Of a DNA stretch of 32,978 nt, positions 28,809 through 32,978 are shown one piece after another (position 1 is the stretch's first letter; each line of letters begins with the position of its first letter). The DNA comes from Candidatus Aminicenantota bacterium (GTDB lineage: Bacteria > Acidobacteriota > Aminicenantia > Aminicenantales > Aminicenantaceae): contig DAOVAM010000005.1 in NCBI GenBank assembly GCA_030671065.1, positions 1 to 32,978 on the forward strand. Direction: 5' to 3'. Made by a program: the position numbers and the translations under genes. The notes beneath the pieces are model-generated. The model did not search any database. It was not told the origin of the DNA and worked only from the letters and a program-made list of their open reading frames with translations.

Positions 28809-28829
28809 AAAAGGGGCCTGGCCCCTTTT
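28809..28829 (-). terminator. Probable intrinsic terminator (symmetric hairpin) downstream of the msrP-like gene
   Basis: aaaaggggc-ctg-gcccctttt. On the - strand it starts 7 nt after the msrP stop and ends in a T-run. Confidence 0.65.
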
Positions 28830-28835
28830 AAAGAA

Positions 28836-29786
28836 TTAATAGAATTTTCTTAAATTCATTCCTGTATAGAGCTGACTCACCTGGTCTGCATAGCCGTTGA
28901 ACATGGGAGTCTTTCTCCGTCCTTCCTCACCAATGCGGCGCTCAGTGGCTTGAGTCCAGCGCGGATGATCCACATTCGGGTTCACATTGCCAAAAAAACC
29001 ATATTCTTCTGGTTTTTTCCTCACCCAGCTGGACTTTGGCATTTTCTGTACGAACCTGACTTTGACTGTGGATTTGATGCTCTTGAATCCATACTTCCAG
29101 GGAATCACAAGTCTTATAGGAGCCCCATTCTGATTGGGGAGCAACTCATCATACATCCCAACAGCCACAAGTGCTAAGGGGTGCATAGCCTCATCCATCC
29201 GGAGTCCTTCCACATAGGGCCAATCTAAAACAGGCGCACTCAGTCCAGGCATTTGATCGGGATCATACAGAGTCGTGAACTCAACATATTTGGCTTTTGA
29301 TGTAGGCTCGCACTTTTTGATGAATCCTGCGAGAGAAAACCCGATCCAGGGAATCACCATGGACCATGCTTCTACACAACGCCAGCGGTAAACCCGTTCC
29401 TCGAGCGGAAACATATGGATGAGCTCTTCGATATCGAATTTCTTTGGTTGCTTCACCTCTCCTTCTACAGAAAGTGTCCATGGGCGTGTGCGAAACGACT
29501 GGCTGAGTTTTTTCACAGAGCGTTTTCCAGTGGAAAATTCGTAGAAGTTTGTGTACGATGTTGCCTCGTCAAAGGAAGTGACTTTCTCTTTAACCATGTG
29601 CTCTCCCCGTTTGGCGACTTTGAGTTTCTGTTTGGATTTTTCTTCAGTTTCCTGAAATGAGGATGAGTGGATAAGTCCGGACGTAACCAGTGCGGTTGAG
29701 CCAACAATAAACTGCCGGCGATTCATGTAAAGCTTTTTATCGGTAATCTCCGATGATTTTATACACGGAGGCTTTTTCACTAACAC
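28836..29786 (-). CDS. msrP: Protein-methionine-sulfoxide reductase catalytic subunit (MsrP/YedY-like), Tat leader
   Basis: MLVKKPPCIKSSEITDKKLYMNRRQFIVGSTALVTSG leader typical of MsrP; YRWRCVEAWSMVIPWIGF molybdopterin-Cys region; VIPWKYGFKSIKSTVKVRFV. Confidence 0.9.
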   Translation of the reverse strand: MLVKKPPCIKSSEITDKKLYMNRRQFIVGSTALVTSGLIHSSSFQETEEKSKQKLKVAKRGEHMVKEKVTSFDEATSYTNFYEFSTGKRSVKKLSQSFRTRPWTLSVEGEVKQPKKFDIEELIHMFPLEERVYRWRCVEAWSMVIPWIGFSLAGFIKKCEPTSKAKYVEFTTLYDPDQMPGLSAPVLDWPYVEGLRMDEAMHPLALVAVGMYDELLPNQNGAPIRLVIPWKYGFKSIKSTVKVRFVQKMPKSSWVRKKPEEYGFFGNVNPNVDHPRWTQATERRIGEEGRRKTPMFNGYADQVSQLYTGMNLRKFY

Positions 29787-29905
29787 ATCACCCTCCTGTT
29801 TTTCCTGTTCTCTTGTGAAATCTTATATCACAGCCAGAGGTCAAGGTCAAAATTAGGGTAAAGAGACTGGAGCCAATGCAAAAGAAGATTACGTGTTTTT
29901 ATCGC

Positions 29906-29950
29906 AAAAAAAAGGGACAGGCAGCTTAAACTCAAACGCAGCCTGTCCCC
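29906..29950 (-). repeat. REP-like palindrome; on the - strand also terminator-like (gggacaggc-N18-gcctgtccc-T8)
   Basis: Stem 29914-29922 / 29941-29949 flanked by A8 at 29906-29913. Shares A8-GGGRCAGGYWGCTT with the - strand reading of 7202-7232. Confidence 0.6.
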
Positions 29951-30051
29951 TTCATGGAGAAAAAGCAGTCAATTGTACGCGTTCAATAATTCGCCAGCCT
30001 GTCTAGAATACCAGTGCGGGCGAAGCGTGGCTCTCTCATAGAGAATCGATG

Positions 30052-30939
30052 CTATTTGACAAGTTTCAACTCGTTCTGGAACACCCGCTTCATCGGAATG
30101 GTGATACCCTGAGCAGTGGCGGTGGCAGTCACATCTCCCACGCCGTTGGTCACTGCTTTTACCAAGATGCCCTCTTTATAGGCAAAGTACAAGATATCCG
30201 TACCATTGACCTCTCCTTCTGATACCAATTCCACGCCAGGTTCAGGTTCACTCTTTCCTTCGATAGTGCCTGTAAATTCCGCCTTGATTCGGACACATTC
30301 CATCCCGTCCACAGTTTCGAATCCCTCGAGAGTATTCAGGACGTCTAGCTTGATGAGGCTTTCACTTTTGTTGGTATTTTCAGTGATAGCAGCTCTGGTA
30401 GTCCAGGTATCTCCGATTTTTACCGGCCGGCCTGCAAAGTCCGGGAACACAGCTTGGAACTTCGAGGCAATATTATACAGAGTTCCCGGTTCCACCTCAT
30501 ACTGTATGGATTCAGCACCGGAAAAATCTTTTTCTTCACCCATCGGAGAAAAAGTCATATCAAAACTCTTCCCTTTGACAGGACTCAAGTCCGGGGCCAA
30601 CTCTCTCTGGGGAGCGGCGATCTTCATGCTCATAGAATCTATCGTCACTTGAAGCTGATAGTTGTCTTCCTTCTGTCCTTTCGACTTCACTGTGAAAGCC
30701 AGCGTTTCATCTACCCCGATTTCTATGGCCTGGCCCATGACTTCCATGTCCATATTCATACCACCCGATGACTGATACTTCAGCACACGATCCTCCGGCA
30801 TTTGATACTGGAGGATCAGGCCAGTCTTCGGATCACCCCATAAATTAGCTGTTTTGGCCGCGCACCCTGCCAACATAGCGATGGCCAGGACAACAGGCAC
30901 AAATGCCAACCATGTTCTGTAATTCCGTTTACGAATCAT
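30052..30939 (-). CDS. Lipoprotein of unknown function (resembles DUF6263-type)
   Basis: Start at 30939 (MIRKRNYRTWLAFVPVVLAIAMLAGCAAK) with ggaggtcaaag RBS; lipobox LAGC; the rest is a beta-rich soluble domain. The DUF assignment is from memory. Confidence 0.75.
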   Translation of the reverse strand: MIRKRNYRTWLAFVPVVLAIAMLAGCAAKTANLWGDPKTGLILQYQMPEDRVLKYQSSGGMNMDMEVMGQAIEIGVDETLAFTVKSKGQKEDNYQLQVTIDSMSMKIAAPQRELAPDLSPVKGKSFDMTFSPMGEEKDFSGAESIQYEVEPGTLYNIASKFQAVFPDFAGRPVKIGDTWTTRAAITENTNKSESLIKLDVLNTLEGFETVDGMECVRIKAEFTGTIEGKSEPEPGVELVSEGEVNGTDILYFAYKEGILVKAVTNGVGDVTATATAQGITIPMKRVFQNELKLVK

Positions 30940-31373
30940 CTTTGACCTCCTTTTTTTTATAATGTCAGTATGAGATTTATGTTCATCATAAATACTCATC
31001 ATGCGTGTTCAAAATTCATATAAATTTGATCAATATACCCACGATGCATAATTCGCAAAAGAGGGCGCTGAGATGCTTCGTCATTCCTGGCAAATGAAGC
31101 TCTTTCCACGATTAATTACCTGTTAGCATCACAGAAATCCCATTCCTTATAAGTATATACTTGTTTGGCTCGGGTTTGTTACATCAACCACGCGAAATAA
31201 AATGAATCAAAGACCATTGTCGAAATCACCTTCCTGAATGTTCGCAATTGTACACCACGTGTCACGGAAACGGACACTTCTTCACGTTGATTTCCCAAGA
31301 ATTCGTTCATCTGACCCTGTTTGCAGGAAGTGGTACATTTCTTGCTAATATATTCATTCTGGAGGCTAGAATA

Positions 31374-32978
31374 ATGTTTAAAAACTATTTAAAAATAGCC
31401 ATACGCAATCTGACAAAACAAAAAATTTATTCGTCCATCAATATTCTTGGATTGGCAGTAGGCCTGGCTGGTGCCATTCTGATCTTCCTGTTTGTGCAGA
31501 ACGAGCTGTCTTACGACCGTTTTCACAAAAACACAGAAAGCCTGTACCGCGTTTACGTTATTTTCCATGCGCAAGACGGAAGTACCGACAGAACATTCAG
31601 AGGAGTGACTATGCCCCAAGGACCTGCAATGGAAGAGTATTTTCCAGAAATCACTCACTCCATCCGGGTGTACAGGAATTCTGCCACCATCAAGACAGAA
31701 GGAAATCTCTACAACGAAGGAATCACACAAGTGGACAAATCTTTCCTCCAGGCATTTTCCTTCCCCTTGATCACAGGCAATCCAACCTCCGTGTTTTCCC
31801 AGGGAAATGCCATGGTCCTCACTGAAAATCATGCGCGGAAATATTTCGGAAATGCCAATCCCATCGGCAAAACTTTATCCGTGACCTACGGGCAGGAAAA
31901 GGGTGATTTTGTGGTTACGGGAGTTGCGGAACAGCCTCCTTCGAACTCCTCCATCACTTTCGACATCTTGATCGATATCGAAAGTGGAAATAGACTTCAG
32001 ATGAACAGAATGTGGCAGGATAACTGGGGCGGTTTTGGGTGGCAGACTTATGTTCTCCTCAACAACATGGATTCTGTTAGCAGCATAATGGATAAATTCT
32101 CAAATTTTACCAACCAGTATTATGCGCCTGAAATCGAGAAATGGCGCAATAGGGGACGGTGGAAGGGAGAAGGTAATCCTGTCTCCTTCGGACTCCAACC
32201 CATCACACGTGTTCACCTGGATCCACGAGTCCAAGGATCACTCAATATGAGCGCCATATTCATCCTCAGCGGTATCGCCTTCATCGTGCTGTTCATCGCC
32301 TGCATCAATTTTACGAACCTCTCCATCGGACGGGCTTCAACCCGTTCCTTAGAGGTCGGCATGCGCAAAGTCCTGGGAGCAGAGCGACACCAGCTCATCC
32401 GTCAGTTCTGGGGAGAATTCCTGGCTGTAACCGGAATTGCCGTGGTTGCTGCTTTTGTCCTGGCGGAGTTGATGCTTCCGACCTTCAACCGTCTTTCCGG
32501 CAGAAGTCTGAGCCTTGGAGGAATATTTCAACCTGTACAGATTTTATCCCTCCTGGCTCTGTTCATCCTCGTGGGCATTGCCTCAGGGAGTTATCCTGCT
32601 CTGGTCATGTCCGGATTCCGGCCAGTGGAGATCCTCAGAGGAAAGCTGAGAATCGGTGGAAAGAAACCTTTGACCCGAGCCCTGGTCGTCGTTCAATTTG
32701 CCCTCTCCATATTTCTCATCATTGCCACGATCATCATGGGACGCCAGATCCATTTCATGCTCACTGCAGATCCCGGCTTCAACAAGGAAGGTGTGGTGGT
32801 CATCCGAACACAGGAGTCAGAGGCCGAAGCAAGCAACACCATCATGAAGTTATTCCGAGAACGCATGAGCCAGCAGCCGAATATCATCTCCATCTCGGGA
32901 TCAAGCACCCGCATCGGCGATGTCGGCGTTTATCCCTTCGAAAAGGATGGCCGGGAGGTCCTGGTTTACCAAAACCGT
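31374..32978 (+). CDS. MacB/FtsX-type ABC transporter permease, truncated by the window edge
   Basis: Open frame from ATG 31374 with no stop before 32978, so it is absent from the ORF track: MFKNYLKIAIRNLTKQKIYSSINILGLAVGLAGAILIFLFVQNELSYDRFHKN...ACINFTNLSIGRASTRSLEVGMRKVLGAERHQLIRQFWGEFL. RBS-like ggagg upstream. Confidence 0.9.
   Translation, partial: MFKNYLKIAIRNLTKQKIYSSINILGLAVGLAGAILIFLFVQNELSYDRFHKNTESLYRVYVIFHAQDGSTDRTFRGVTMPQGPAMEEYFPEITHSIRVYRNSATIKTEGNLYNEGITQVDKSFLQAFSFPLITGNPTSVFSQGNAMVLTENHARKYFGNANPIGKTLSVTYGQEKGDFVVTGVAEQPPSNSSITFDILIDIESGNRLQMNRMWQDNWGGFGWQTYVLLNNMDSVSSIMDKFSNFTNQYYAPEIEKWRNRGRWKGEGNPVSFGLQPITRVHLDPRVQGSLNMSAIFILSGIAFIVLFIACINFTNLSIGRASTRSLEVGMRKVLGAERHQLIRQFWGEFLAVTGIAVVAAFVLAELMLPTFNRLSGRSLSLGGIFQPVQILSLLALFILVGIASGSYPALVMSGFRPVEILRGKLRIGGKKPLTRALVVVQFALSIFLIIATIIMGRQIHFMLTADPGFNKEGVVVIRTQESEAEASNTIMKLFRERMSQQPNIISISGSSTRIGDVGVYPFEKDGREVLVYQNR

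Noticed and set aside
1-32978. CRISPR arrays, tRNA/rRNA genes, phage or transposase genes
   Set aside because: No regular direct repeats with spacers, no recognised tRNA/rRNA sequence and no transposase/integrase motifs in the ORFs; reading by eye cannot exclude small ncRNAs.

Overview
A bacterial chromosomal window, perhaps from an Acidobacteriota/Aminicenantes-like lineage; that is a guess from gene style and not demonstrated. The + strand start carries a BNR/sortilin-type beta-propeller protein and a two-subunit xanthine-dehydrogenase/CoxSL-like molybdenum hydroxylase whose large subunit has a twin-arginine (Tat)-like leader. A small RRM RNA-binding protein follows on the - strand, next to a 63-nt pure polypyrimidine tract. 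Most of the rest (about 7.2-28.7 kb) is a tightly packed - strand gene train. It has six complete PQQ-like (COG1520-type) beta-propeller proteins, one truncated propeller gene and an NHL propeller. These surround a redox core: a HydC-HydB/NuoE-NuoF fusion, a 2Fe-2S/GltD-like flavoprotein, a NapH/NosR-like membrane polyferredoxin, a Tat-leader polyferredoxin and a tiny Tat-leader four-Cys protein. Co-directional with it are a PQQ-like lipoprotein, a GT4-type glycosyltransferase and a LolD/FtsX-like ABC exporter. An msrP-like periplasmic molybdoenzyme, a lipoprotein and the 5' part of a MacB/FtsX-type permease (running off the window edge) close the window. The best candidate for an undescribed system is the redox plus beta-propeller gene train at about 16.5-27.1 kb. 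A second observation is a small family of similar A8-GGGRCAGG palindromes in intergenic DNA. No rRNA, tRNA, CRISPR array or transposase gene was recognised. All product calls come from reading motifs by eye, without database searches.
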